NCBI GenBank assembly: GCA_021202895.1
Contig: JAJQCE010000003.1
Location: 62,001 to 126,000, forward strand
Origin: Ruminococcus sp.
Lineage (GTDB): Bacteria > Bacillota > Clostridia > Oscillospirales > Ruminococcaceae
Length of the DNA stretch: 64,000 nucleotides
Reading direction: 5' to 3'
The position numbers and the translations under genes are program-made. This document shows, in pieces, positions 35,815 through 44,708 of the stretch (position 1 is the first letter of the stretch; each line of letters begins with the position of its first letter). The notes beneath the pieces are model-generated. The model was not told the DNA's origin. It saw only the letters and a list, made by a program, of their open reading frames with translations, and did no database searches.

Positions 35815-36741
35815 ATGAAAATTGTACATTTTAGTGAAATAAATAAAGAAATTCTAAGTGACGCCAAAGACTATATAAATAGTTGCTGCGAAAGCTATGA
35901 TAAGTTGTGCGAAGATACGGCGATTAAGGTTTCTGAAACTTCAAATATTCGTCCGATTATCCTGCTTTCAGGTCCGTCAGGTTCTGGTAAAACGACAACA
36001 GCACTGAAAATTGAAGCTTGCCTTGACGCAATGGGAAAAGAAACGCACACAATTTCTATGGATAATTATTTTTTACCTAAAGAGCAAATTAAAGAATCAG
36101 AGGACGGCAAAATAGACTATGAAGCTCCAGAAAGAATTGACATTACGCTTTTGCAGGATCATATTTTAAAACTTGCAAATTGTGAGGAAATCACAATACC
36201 TTCGTTTAACTTTAAAACTCAAAGCCGACAAAATGGAAAAAGGCTTAAGCGTAAAAAAGGTGAGATGGTTATTTTTGAGGGAATCCATGCGCTTAATCCT
36301 GAAGTGACAGGTTTTGACGATTTGGCAAGTACGATTTATATAAGTGTAAGAACAAGAATCCAGCTTTCAAACGGCGAGCTTTTTCACCCCGAAATGATTC
36401 GTCTGATGCGGAGAATGATTAGAGATAAGAAATATCGTAACAGGAAAATAAGTGAAACGCTCGATATGTTTGATAGTGTACAAAGAGGTGAAAATCTTTA
36501 CATAAATCCGTACAAGCAACGAGCACATATAGAGCTTGATACATTTCACGGTTTTGAAGTCTGCAGTTTTAAAAATGTTTTGCTTGAGGAATTAATATTG
36601 ATAAAAACACATTATAATGTGTATAATCAGTTTTTGCAAATAGAAAATGTTTTAAAAGATTTAGAAAGTGTTGATGAAAAATTAATTCCATCTGATTCTC
36701 TTATCAGAGAATTTATTGGAGGTAGTAGTTTAAAATATTGA
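35815..36741 (+). CDS. Uridine kinase-like P-loop kinase
   Basis: 308 residues. Walker A is LLSGPSGSGKTTTALK; SMDNYFLP is the nucleoside-kinase DxxYxP-type motif (here DNYF), YEAPERIDI and VIFEGIHALNP follow, so it belongs to the uridine kinase/phosphoribulokinase group. About 45 residues precede the kinase domain and about 50 helical residues follow it, unlike the 210-residue Udk. Translationally linked to the beta-CASP nuclease. It might salvage nucleosides released by RNA decay or act on another substrate; the context only suggests it. Confidence 0.75.
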   Translation: MKIVHFSEINKEILSDAKDYINSCCESYDKLCEDTAIKVSETSNIRPIILLSGPSGSGKTTTALKIEACLDAMGKETHTISMDNYFLPKEQIKESEDGKIDYEAPERIDITLLQDHILKLANCEEITIPSFNFKTQSRQNGKRLKRKKGEMVIFEGIHALNPEVTGFDDLASTIYISVRTRIQLSNGELFHPEMIRLMRRMIRDKKYRNRKISETLDMFDSVQRGENLYINPYKQRAHIELDTFHGFEVCSFKNVLLEELILIKTHYNVYNQFLQIENVLKDLESVDEKLIPSDSLIREFIGGSSLKY

Positions 36742-36747
36742 TTGAAA

Positions 36748-36777
36748 ATCCGTCGAAATACAAAAATTTCGACGGAT
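36748..36777. terminator. Bidirectional terminator between convergent genes
   Basis: A perfect 12-base stem, ATCCGTCGAAAT with ATTTCGACGGAT, and a 6-base loop, lying between the kinase gene (plus) and rubrerythrin (minus). Confidence 0.82.
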
Positions 36778-36785
36778 AAAAATTT

Positions 36786-37385
36786 TTATTCCAGTCCCCA
36801 GCTTGCCATTTCAAGACGAATGAAGTATCCTTGATTTTCATTGCAAACTGGACATTGCTGCGGTGCTTTTTCACTTTCTGAAATATATCCGCAGTTAAGG
36901 CAAACCCAACGTTCTTTTTTGTTAGATGAAAACAGCTTATCTTGCTTGCATAATTCACTGAATTTTTTAAATCTATCGGCGTGAGATTTTTCAATTTTTG
37001 CAATGTTTTCAAAGTCCTGAGCAATTTTTGTAAAGCCCTCCTCACGGGCAATTTTTGTAAAAGTAGGATAAACATCCTCAGCCTCCTCTGTTTCATTATG
37101 AATTGCAGACTCGGTTAGCTTGCAAATTTCATCTCCGCAGTCAACAGGATAGCCGCCCTCAATTTCAATGCTTGGCTCTCCGCATTGCTTGAGATGATTG
37201 TAAAAAATTTTAGCGTGCTGGTACTCCTGTTGAGAAGTAAACTGAAAAAGTGCGGCAAGCACGTGATTTTTCTCTTTTTTAGCACAGTCCTTTGCAAAAT
37301 CGTATCGTGTGCGTGCCTGTGATTCACCAGCATATGCTCTCATCAAATTGGTTTTTGTTTTACTTGTACAAAAATCTGTACTCAT
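36786..37385 (-). CDS. rbr: Rubrerythrin
   Basis: 199 residues. Di-iron hydrogen peroxide reductase protecting anaerobes. The N-terminal four-helix domain has AGESQARTRYDFAKD, QQEYQHAKIF, AIHNETEEAEDVYP and IAKIEKSHADRF carrying the Glu/His iron ligands. The C-terminal rubredoxin-like site is WVCLNCGYIS and CPVCN. GGAGG lies before ATG 37385 on the minus strand. Immediately downstream of ypeB on the same strand with 30 bases between, so possibly co-transcribed. Confidence 0.95.
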   Translation of the reverse strand: MSTDFCTSKTKTNLMRAYAGESQARTRYDFAKDCAKKEKNHVLAALFQFTSQQEYQHAKIFYNHLKQCGEPSIEIEGGYPVDCGDEICKLTESAIHNETEEAEDVYPTFTKIAREEGFTKIAQDFENIAKIEKSHADRFKKFSELCKQDKLFSSNKKERWVCLNCGYISESEKAPQQCPVCNENQGYFIRLEMASWGLE

Positions 37386-37415
37386 TTTTATTCCTCCAAT
37401 TATATATTAAAATTC

Positions 37416-38756
37416 TTACATTGTAAGCGTTCCGTTTTCGTTCTCAAGCAAAATTAGAATCTCTTCTTCATCACCTGTTTCAGCGTTAATATAGACCAAA
37501 ACTTCTCTGCCATTTTCTGCTTTACATTTAAATTCGTAACAGCAAATTTCGTTTGCTCCATCGGTTGGAATTATAGCTTTTCCACGACTTTCACACTCGA
37601 GATATGGTGAAATAATTTCTTGACAGTCGAGAATAGAAAGCGTTTGATCAGGGAAGTTTCTTTTTTGATGATTAACTAAATATCCGTTTGCTTCAAAGCC
37701 TAAAATTTCCCCATCATCCATTGCAACAGTCACCTTCATTAAATCAGTGTAACAGGTAATTTTATCAATACAGTATGCGAAATTTACTACGACTGTGTTG
37801 TCTGTTCTTTCATAATATGTCACTTTCATATTGTTATATCCTGCGTCGTCAATAAATTCCTCAGCTTTTTGAACACATTCTTTAATTTCAAAGATTGCAT
37901 TTTGTGGTTGACGAGACTTAAGAAAATATGAAACATACCCGCCTTGCTTAGTGACTCCACAAGAAACACTTCCGCTTTCGTCTGAAAATATATAGCACGG
38001 CATTGTTCCTTCACGTTCAATAACTTCACTTAAGTCATTTGATGAAATATTTAAAATCATAGATGCACGCTCTAAAGCTTTCATTTCAGTTACTTCTTCA
38101 GCATTCTTTGTCATCAATGGCTCTTTTTCCATAATGTGATCTGAAAAAGGCCCGTCATAAATTAAGGTTGGATAAGATTCAAATCCCTCTTCAAATTCTG
38201 TAAATCCTTCAGTAATTGTAGGTGAATCTTCGTCTTTATTATAATTATTTGAAATATTCATTATGTCAATCTCACCGCTTGCTATAGACTCTTCGATTTC
38301 CCAAATTTCATTAGATAGATTTTCAGCATATTTACAAAGCGATTTCAAATTATTATATTCCTCATCACTAATTTCCACGTCTTTTTCCGTTTTTTCTGCT
38401 GTCGATTGTGCATAATTTCCGACTTGAGAAAGAAACTTATAGGTGTTTTGTAAAGACAATTCTCCTATAGGCAGTTGTGATATTGCCACTTTTGCAGCAC
38501 TTGCTTCTGTAAACAGTTTGTTTGCCAGCGCAGCCTGCTGTTCAGCAGTTGAGGCATATAATTGTTTTTCAAGTGTGTTGTTTATATTGTCAGCTGCTGA
38601 TGAAAGCTCTTCTAATGCATAAATGTAGTTGTTTTTGATTATAATCTGCTGATTTTTGCTTTCACTCATTAGCATACAATTTCGCACTAAAAGTACGACT
38701 ACAGCTGAAATTGAAAGAGCTGCCGCTCTTATTAGTCCTCTTTTTGTAAGTTTCAT
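37416..38756 (-). CDS. ypeB: Spore germination protein YpeB
   Basis: 446 residues: an N-terminal membrane helix (residues about 9-28), a helical region (about 30-150), and two or three PepSY-type modules in the C-terminal half. In spores YpeB is needed for stability and localisation of the cortex-lytic enzyme SleB. ATG 38756 has AAAAGGAG upstream; the longer frame from 38786 does not. No sleB adjoins it; a SleB-domain protein lies at 43.5 kb but in a different architecture. Confidence 0.85.
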   Translation of the reverse strand: MKLTKRGLIRAAALSISAVVVLLVRNCMLMSESKNQQIIIKNNYIYALEELSSAADNINNTLEKQLYASTAEQQAALANKLFTEASAAKVAISQLPIGELSLQNTYKFLSQVGNYAQSTAEKTEKDVEISDEEYNNLKSLCKYAENLSNEIWEIEESIASGEIDIMNISNNYNKDEDSPTITEGFTEFEEGFESYPTLIYDGPFSDHIMEKEPLMTKNAEEVTEMKALERASMILNISSNDLSEVIEREGTMPCYIFSDESGSVSCGVTKQGGYVSYFLKSRQPQNAIFEIKECVQKAEEFIDDAGYNNMKVTYYERTDNTVVVNFAYCIDKITCYTDLMKVTVAMDDGEILGFEANGYLVNHQKRNFPDQTLSILDCQEIISPYLECESRGKAIIPTDGANEICCYEFKCKAENGREVLVYINAETGDEEEILILLENENGTLTM

Positions 38757-38888
38757 TTTATTATACTCCTTTTCAATCTGCGACATTTTTAATAGTACAA
38801 AAAAATGAACTCCTATCTAAAATCCTATATTTTGTACTTCATTTCATAACTTATTTTTTCCCATTTTTCTTTTTATATTCTTAAGTAT

Positions 38889-38917
38889 TTGCTTTTTTTT
38901 CAGAAATGTGTTATAAT
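38889..38917 (+). promoter_or_regulatory. Promoter of the cysteine desulfurase-thiI genes
   Basis: TTGCTT (38889-38894), 17 bases, TATAAT (38912-38917). Confidence 0.75.
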
Positions 38918-38947
38918 AGATTAACAGCATTTTGAAAGGGTGATTTT

Positions 38948-40075
38948 TTGGTATATTTTGATAACGCTGCAACTACTAAGCCTTGCAAAGAGGCTATAAG
39001 TGTGCTTAATGATTCTCTTCTTAAATTTGGAAATCCTTCGTCACTTCACGGACTTGGATTAGAAGCTTCACAGATAATTTCTCTTGCCAGAAAACAGATT
39101 GCTTCTTCACTTGACGTTGATGATAGTGAAATTTATTTTACGTCTGGAGCTACTGAAGCTAACAATACTGCAATTTTTGGTGCAGCGTCAAAACTAGGAA
39201 AGAGGATGAAAAAAATCGTTATTTCTTCAGTTGAGCATCCGTCTGTCAGCGAGCCTTGCCGTATCCTCGAAAGCAAAGGCTTTGATGTTGTGAAAATTTC
39301 ACCGCAGAGCGATGGGTTCCATGTGGAGGATTTTGTCAATGCTGTCGATGAAAACACCTGCTTGGTCAGCTGTATGCTTTGCAATAATGAAATAGGTGCG
39401 ATGTTACCAGTTTCTGAAGTTTTTAAAACCTTGAAGAAAAAATACCCACAGACAATTTTGCACTGCGATTTTGTTCAGGGCTTTTTGAAGCTGTCGCTTA
39501 AGCAAAAGGAGCTTCATGCGGATATGATTTCCCTCAGCGGTCATAAAATTCATGCCTTGAAAGGTGTTGGCGCACTGTACATTAAGAAAAATCTGCATAT
39601 TCCGCCATTTATTTATGGCGGCGGTCAGGAGAGAGGATTTCGCTCCGGCACAGAATCTGTCCCTTTAATTTCCTCTTTTGGTGCTGCTGCTGATGCGATG
39701 TACAAAAATTTGGACGCTAATTTCCATCACGTTCAAATGCTTTCTGAACATCTCAGGTGTGAAGTAAAATCTCTTGACGGAATTGCTTTAAATTCCCCGA
39801 GCGATGGTTCTCCATATATTAACAGTATTTCAGTTGGAAATATTCGCTCTGAAGTTCTGCTTCATTTTCTCGAAGGTCGTGAAATTTACGTGTCAAGCGG
39901 TTCTGCTTGCTCGAAAGGCAAAAAGAGCAAAGTCTTGACAGAGTTCCATATCCCCGATAGCGTTGCTGATTCGACAATTCGCATTAGCTTTTGCCCAGAA
40001 AATACCATTGAAGAGGTGGATTTGCTGCTTGAAGCCTTGAAGGATGCGAAAAATAATCTTGTAGGGATAAAATAA
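38948..40075 (+). CDS. Cysteine desulfurase (NifS/IscS-like), tRNA thiolation partner
   Basis: 375 residues. PLP enzyme that removes sulfur from cysteine. MVYFDNAATTKP at the N-terminus, TSGATEANNTAIFG, a PLP-lysine segment SLSGHKIHALKGVGALYI, and the active-site Cys loop SSGSACSKGKKSKVL. Start is TTG 38948 behind GAAAGGGTGA. The gene is followed by thiI 77 bases later; desulfurase-ThiI pairs (as with NifZ in Bacillus) supply sulfur for 4-thiouridine in tRNA. Confidence 0.9.
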   Translation: MVYFDNAATTKPCKEAISVLNDSLLKFGNPSSLHGLGLEASQIISLARKQIASSLDVDDSEIYFTSGATEANNTAIFGAASKLGKRMKKIVISSVEHPSVSEPCRILESKGFDVVKISPQSDGFHVEDFVNAVDENTCLVSCMLCNNEIGAMLPVSEVFKTLKKKYPQTILHCDFVQGFLKLSLKQKELHADMISLSGHKIHALKGVGALYIKKNLHIPPFIYGGGQERGFRSGTESVPLISSFGAAADAMYKNLDANFHHVQMLSEHLRCEVKSLDGIALNSPSDGSPYINSISVGNIRSEVLLHFLEGREIYVSSGSACSKGKKSKVLTEFHIPDSVADSTIRISFCPENTIEEVDLLLEALKDAKNNLVGIK

Positions 40076-40152
40076 CAAAAACAAATGTTTTATACCTTTT
40101 AAATATATATAAAGACAAAAATCGACAAAAAACCTGAAAGGATTTGGTGTGG

Positions 40153-41346
40153 TTGAAGGAAATTATATTGTGTAAATACGGCGAGATTACGCTTAAGGGG
40201 CTGAATAAATCCTCCTTTGAAAGCGTGCTTGTCAAGAATGTACGGCGCAGACTTAAGCGTTTTGGCAGCTTTGATTGTCATCATTCGCAGTCAACGCTTT
40301 ATGTTACGCCGCTTGAGGACGACATTGACATGGATGAAATTGTTGAGGAGCTTAAACAGGTTTTCGGAATAGTCAAGATATGTAAAGCAATAAAGCTTGA
40401 TAAATCGCTTGACGCTATTTTGACGCAGAGCATAGACTATATTTCCGAGGAGCTTGAGGACGCAAAGACCTTCAAGGTTGAGGCAAAGCGTGCGGATAAG
40501 ACTTTTCCGTACAAATCGCCTGAAATCTGTGCGGAGCTTGGTCATTCGATACTTTGCGCATATCCCGATTTGAAGGTTGACATAAAGAACCCAGACCTCA
40601 CGATAAGCGTTGAAATAAGGGAGAAAAATGCGTTTGTGAATGCTCAGAAAATTGATGGTGCAGGCGGCTTGCCGGTGTCAACAAGCGGCAGGGGAATGCT
40701 GCTGCTTTCAGGCGGAATTGATTCTCCGGTTGCAGGCTATATGATGGCAAAGCGTGGAGTAACCGTGCAGGCAATTCACTTTGAGGCGCCGCCCTACACC
40801 TCTGAGCGTGCAAGGCTTAAGGTCGAGAAGCTTGCAGAGGAAATCTCACGCTATTGTGGAGATATTGCCTTTCACTGTGTGCCTTTCACGGATATTCAGG
40901 TAGCTATAAAGGATAATTGCGCAGAGGAATATTTTACAATTATCATGCGACGCATTATGGTGGAAATTGCACAGCGTATATCTGAAAAGGAGGACTGCAA
41001 TTGCCTTATTACAGGCGAAAGCATGGGTCAGGTTGCAAGCCAGACGATGAATGCACTTGTCTGCACTGACGCCGCCTGCCGTATACCTGTAATGCGTCCT
41101 TGTATAGGACTTGATAAGACGGAGATAATCGATATTGCGCGAAAAATCGGCACGTTTGACACATCAATTCTGCCGTATGAGGACTGCTGCACCGTTTTCA
41201 CTCCGAAGCATCCGAAAATCAAGCCGAAGCTTGAGGATGTTGAACGTGAGCAAGCATCCTTTGACTTTGAGCCGATGATTTCTCAGGCGATTGAGCAGAC
41301 AAGCTTCCGCTTGATACGCTGTGGAGAATCCACTGTAAATCTATGA
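40153..41346 (+). CDS. thiI: tRNA 4-thiouridine synthase ThiI
   Basis: About 397 residues: N-terminal ferredoxin-like region with YGEITLKGLNKSSF, a THUMP domain, then a PP-loop ATPase domain with LLSGGIDSPVAGYMMAKRG. LITGESMGQVASQT is the conserved downstream motif. No C-terminal rhodanese domain, as in Firmicutes. Start is uncertain: TTG 40153 is ten bases from AAAGGA (40137-40142), GTG 40147 four bases; TTG 40144 is too close. Confidence 0.93.
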   Translation: MKEIILCKYGEITLKGLNKSSFESVLVKNVRRRLKRFGSFDCHHSQSTLYVTPLEDDIDMDEIVEELKQVFGIVKICKAIKLDKSLDAILTQSIDYISEELEDAKTFKVEAKRADKTFPYKSPEICAELGHSILCAYPDLKVDIKNPDLTISVEIREKNAFVNAQKIDGAGGLPVSTSGRGMLLLSGGIDSPVAGYMMAKRGVTVQAIHFEAPPYTSERARLKVEKLAEEISRYCGDIAFHCVPFTDIQVAIKDNCAEEYFTIIMRRIMVEIAQRISEKEDCNCLITGESMGQVASQTMNALVCTDAACRIPVMRPCIGLDKTEIIDIARKIGTFDTSILPYEDCCTVFTPKHPKIKPKLEDVEREQASFDFEPMISQAIEQTSFRLIRCGESTVNL

Positions 41347-41826
41347 TACTTTACAATTGAAAATTTGCCGAACAAATTTCAATGCTTGATTTAAATCACT
41401 TCAAATGGAAAAATGAGGTTTTACCCAAGCTTGTAAATTGATTTCACTTGATAAAATTGAAATTTTTCCAACAATTTACATGGAAAAATCAACAGTGTTC
41501 TTTTTTGTACAGTTGAAAAGGTTACAGAAAAATTAAATCGATGCCATTTTGTAATTTTTGTGTCCTATAAATCGTACAGTTGCAAAATTGGACGAAAAAT
41601 ATGAAATGTCTAAAAATGTCGAAAAGTGCCGATTTTAAAGGCTTTTATTATCATAAAGATTAATATTTTCGGGTATTTTATTTAAAAAAAATAGTTACGC
41701 TGTCATTACATTTTTGCCTTTCAGATGACGGCGTAAATCGTTAAATTAAGATTTCTAATTCATAAAATACACAAAAATATCCGAAATTTTATGTGCAAAA
41801 TGAATAAAAAAAGGGGTGAGATTTTT
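41347..41826. other. A+T-rich intergenic stretch with one 12-base hairpin
   Basis: No gene or clear plus-strand promoter seen. A hairpin at 41695-41706 with 41725-41736 (TTACGCTGTCAT with ATGACGGCGTAA) has its T run on the minus strand (the A run at about 41682-41690), so it would stop a minus-strand transcript although no minus-strand gene is visible. Confidence 0.6.
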
Positions 41827-42372
41827 ATGCGTTTTAACGAAGATAACAAATCGGTTACAAAAAGTATTGACAGAACGGCACTTGATGTTGTAAAATATAT
41901 GACAGGAGGACAAATAACTCTTTCGACGGCTGAGAGCTGTACGGGAGGAATGTTCTCGGCAAGCGTTACGGCTGTGTCTGGAGCGTCTGCAATCTTCCTT
42001 GGCGGCGCAGTGGTGTACAGCGAGGAGATGAAAATAAAGCTGCTTGGAGTTTCTGAGGATACGCTTAAGAGGTACACAGTGTATTCTGAGCAAACGGCAA
42101 GAGAGATGAGCCGAGGAGTAAGGCTTCTTACAGGCAGCGACTGCTCGGTAGGAATCACAGGAATTGCAGGACCGCAGGGCGGCACACTTGAAAAGCCGAT
42201 TGGTACAGTTTATGTATCAGTTGACTTTAGAGAAAAGAACGTGACAAGGGATTTAATGTTATATAAAGAGTATGGAAATTTAGACAGAGAGAGCGTCCGT
42301 CGGCTGACGGTGCTTAAAACGCTTGAGCTTTTGCTCGAAACAATAAGGTCATTTGAATGGGAAGGGAAATGA
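41827..42372 (+). CDS. pncC: Nicotinamide-nucleotide amidohydrolase PncC (CinA C-terminal type)
   Basis: 181 residues. Deamidates NMN to nicotinate mononucleotide for NAD recycling. TAESCTGGMFSASVTAVSGAS carries the catalytic Ser, and GITGIAGPQGGTLEKPIGTVYV is the second signature. It is the stand-alone C-terminal domain; the CinA N-terminal pyrophosphatase domain is absent. AAGGGGTGAG precedes ATG 41827; the frame from 41791 is not needed. Six bases before the sortase gene. Confidence 0.92.
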   Translation: MRFNEDNKSVTKSIDRTALDVVKYMTGGQITLSTAESCTGGMFSASVTAVSGASAIFLGGAVVYSEEMKIKLLGVSEDTLKRYTVYSEQTAREMSRGVRLLTGSDCSVGITGIAGPQGGTLEKPIGTVYVSVDFREKNVTRDLMLYKEYGNLDRESVRRLTVLKTLELLLETIRSFEWEGK

Positions 42373-42378
42373 GCAAAA

Positions 42379-43443
42379 ATGTCAATGACTAATGAAACGC
42401 TTAGCGTAAAAAAGAAGAATGACGATTCTAACTTCTTTGTAAGATTTTTCAAGTACTTTATTCCTTGGAAGGGCGATCATGCGTCCGAGATTATAAGGAA
42501 AATTATTTTCATAGGCTCTATTGCGCTTTTCTGTACTTCAATAAATCAGCTTACAGATTTTCTTGAAACTGATAAAGAGTCGCTTGAGTATACAGCTGAG
42601 ATTCAATCGCTTGAACCAGATTTTTCAGACAATATTAATCTTGACGGCGTTGATTCGGACGACACTGAAAATGTTGAGCCGGAGGCTGAGGAGCGAGTAG
42701 TTCAGGACTGGGCTAAGGAGCTTCTTGAAAGAAACAGCGAGGTTGTAGGCTGGATAAAGATTCCCGGCTTTGTGGATTCTGATGGAGATGAATATATAAA
42801 TTTCCCCGTACTCCAGCATGACGACAATGACTATTATCTCACCCACAATATTGACAATCAGTCGTATGAATCAGGCAGCATATTTGCAGACTATGTAATT
42901 CCGATTGATGAGAATGGACAGGCGGACAATATTACAATCTATGGTCACCATATGAGAAAGCTTGGAACCTCGTTCACGCATCTGGCGGAATACAAGGAGG
43001 GCGTAGAGCTGCTGAGAGAGTGTCCGATTGTAGAGTTCAATACAATCTATGACAGCGGTGAGGAGTATATAATAATAAGCTGCTTTGTTGCAGCGATTAC
43101 CGAATCTCAGGATAATGGTTCGCTGTTCGACTATTGGCGCTACCGCAATTTTGATGAGGGCGACTACAAGTTTGAAACTTGGCTGAGCAACATCGAAAAG
43201 GCATCGTGGTATTCCTGCGATGTGGTTTGCGAGGAGGACGATGATTACATTACATTGTCAACCTGCTCAAACGAGGTTGCGAACATGAGATGGGTAATAG
43301 TTGCAAAGAAGCTTGATGAAAGTGATGATAAGGAAGCGATAATTGCTTCCTATGAGGAAAAGGATGACGAGGATATTTATTTCCCGCAGGTTTGGAAAAA
43401 CGTCTGGGGAAACTCCAAGAAGTACCTCGGTTGGAGTTATTGA
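42379..43443 (+). CDS. srtB: Class B sortase
   Basis: Transpeptidase of 354 residues that attaches surface proteins to peptidoglycan. N-terminal membrane helix at about residues 38-58, an acidic stalk to about 110, then the catalytic domain: ITIYGHHM with the catalytic His, TLSTCSNE with the Cys, and MRWVIVAKK with the Arg. The class B pattern (helix between strands, WIKIPG entry) fits. Class B sortases of gut Clostridia can recognise (S/P/N)PxTG; the adhesin at 54-60 kb ends in SPSTG. That link is inference. Confidence 0.9.
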   Translation: MSMTNETLSVKKKNDDSNFFVRFFKYFIPWKGDHASEIIRKIIFIGSIALFCTSINQLTDFLETDKESLEYTAEIQSLEPDFSDNINLDGVDSDDTENVEPEAEERVVQDWAKELLERNSEVVGWIKIPGFVDSDGDEYINFPVLQHDDNDYYLTHNIDNQSYESGSIFADYVIPIDENGQADNITIYGHHMRKLGTSFTHLAEYKEGVELLRECPIVEFNTIYDSGEEYIIISCFVAAITESQDNGSLFDYWRYRNFDEGDYKFETWLSNIEKASWYSCDVVCEEDDDYITLSTCSNEVANMRWVIVAKKLDESDDKEAIIASYEEKDDEDIYFPQVWKNVWGNSKKYLGWSY

Positions 43444-43481
43444 TTCTCGGTTTTGAATTAATCGTGAGTGTTCACGGGTGT

Positions 43482-43497
43482 GACAGCGTTTGCTGTC
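43482..43497 (+). other. Hairpin just before a ribosome site
   Basis: GACAGC-GTTT-GCTGTC, directly upstream of GGAAAGG and ATG 43519. It could set translation level or protect the mRNA end; no T run follows, so it is not a terminator. Confidence 0.4.
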
Positions 43498-43518
43498 GGA
43501 AAGGCAATGTGATACATA

Positions 43519-44622
43519 ATGGATCGTAATCGATTGGAATCAGCGATTGTTGATGAGGAATTGACTAAAGAGCTGCCCTTTGTGAAAAAAGCAGGCGCTG
43601 CTGTGTCTGTAGGAATAGTAGCAGCCGTTGCGGTTTGCGCTGTAGGTGTGTACGCTATGTTCGGCGGAAAAAATATTCCTGTAAACGATGAGGACGATGC
43701 CGCAGTAAGTCAAACAACGACAACTGCAGTACAAGCTGAGGAAACAGCTACAGCAGCTGTTTCACAGGCGGAAGCCACATGGAAAAAGGCAGGGATTGAG
43801 GAATACGACCTCGTTCTTGAAACTGTCAAGGCTACAGAGGTAACCTCAACTGTTGCTGAAGAGGAAGAAACAAAGGCTGAAACGACTACTGCTAAAAAGA
43901 CTACAGCTAAAGCCGCTGCGACAACTGCTTCTGAGGCTGAGAAGGAAACACAGGATTCTTCTGAGGCTGATGATGAGGAAGATACACAGGAGGTAACCTC
44001 CTGCTCTGATAAAACCAGATATACCTCTGAAAAAGTTAATATGCGTGAAGAACCGTCAATTGACGGAGAGCTTATCACCGTAATTATGGCGGACGAAAAG
44101 ATTACTGTTACCGGGTATACAGATGATTGGTATCAAATCAAGTACGACGGCGAAACAGGCTACTGCATGAAGAAGTATACGACAAAGGAAGAGCCTGAAT
44201 CCGAAGAGGTCGAGGAAGAGGAAGAGGAAGAAACACAGACCTCCGTAATTTCTTATACTGACACTGAATTTGATATGCTTTGCTGTGTTTTGCAGGGCGA
44301 GGTAGGAAACTGCTCTGAATCAAGCAAGATTGCGGTGGCAAATGTAATTATCAACCGCGTTAAGTCCTCAAGCTTCCCTAATACCATTGAGGGAGTTCTT
44401 ACTCAGGCGAATCAGTTTACTGCGGTGAAGGGATACTATAACGGCACTTCAACACCATCTCAAAATACAATTGATTGCGCTGAACGTGCTTTGGCAGGCG
44501 AGGATAATACAAACGGTGCGGTTTACTATTACGCTGTAAATTATTGCAGCAGCAGCTCGGCGGCATGGTTTGAAACACTTACCTTCTGCATGGAGATTGA
44601 TGGGCAGAGATTTTTCAAGTAA
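43519..44622 (+). CDS. Membrane-anchored SH3 / SleB-like cell-wall hydrolase
   Basis: 367 residues. N-terminal cytosolic segment of about 24 residues, a membrane helix (about 25-50), a Thr/Ala/Glu-rich stalk, a bacterial SH3 domain (about residues 165-225; VNMREEPSIDGELITVI and YCMKKYTT), an acidic linker with a run of Glu, and a SleB/CwlJ-type hydrolase domain (VLQGEVGNCSESSKIAVANVIINRV with the catalytic Glu, then ANQFTAV). The membrane anchor and SH3 domain differ from spore SleB, so a vegetative lytic role is more likely. Confidence 0.85.
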   Translation: MDRNRLESAIVDEELTKELPFVKKAGAAVSVGIVAAVAVCAVGVYAMFGGKNIPVNDEDDAAVSQTTTTAVQAEETATAAVSQAEATWKKAGIEEYDLVLETVKATEVTSTVAEEEETKAETTTAKKTTAKAAATTASEAEKETQDSSEADDEEDTQEVTSCSDKTRYTSEKVNMREEPSIDGELITVIMADEKITVTGYTDDWYQIKYDGETGYCMKKYTTKEEPESEEVEEEEEEETQTSVISYTDTEFDMLCCVLQGEVGNCSESSKIAVANVIINRVKSSSFPNTIEGVLTQANQFTAVKGYYNGTSTPSQNTIDCAERALAGEDNTNGAVYYYAVNYCSSSSAAWFETLTFCMEIDGQRFFK

Positions 44623-44708
44623 TATATAAAAAGTCAGGGCAGGATAAGTTTAAGCTTTTTTTTCCTTGGCTTTTTGGTATTTAGATTTATTTGTGTTATG
44701 AGGTTTAT

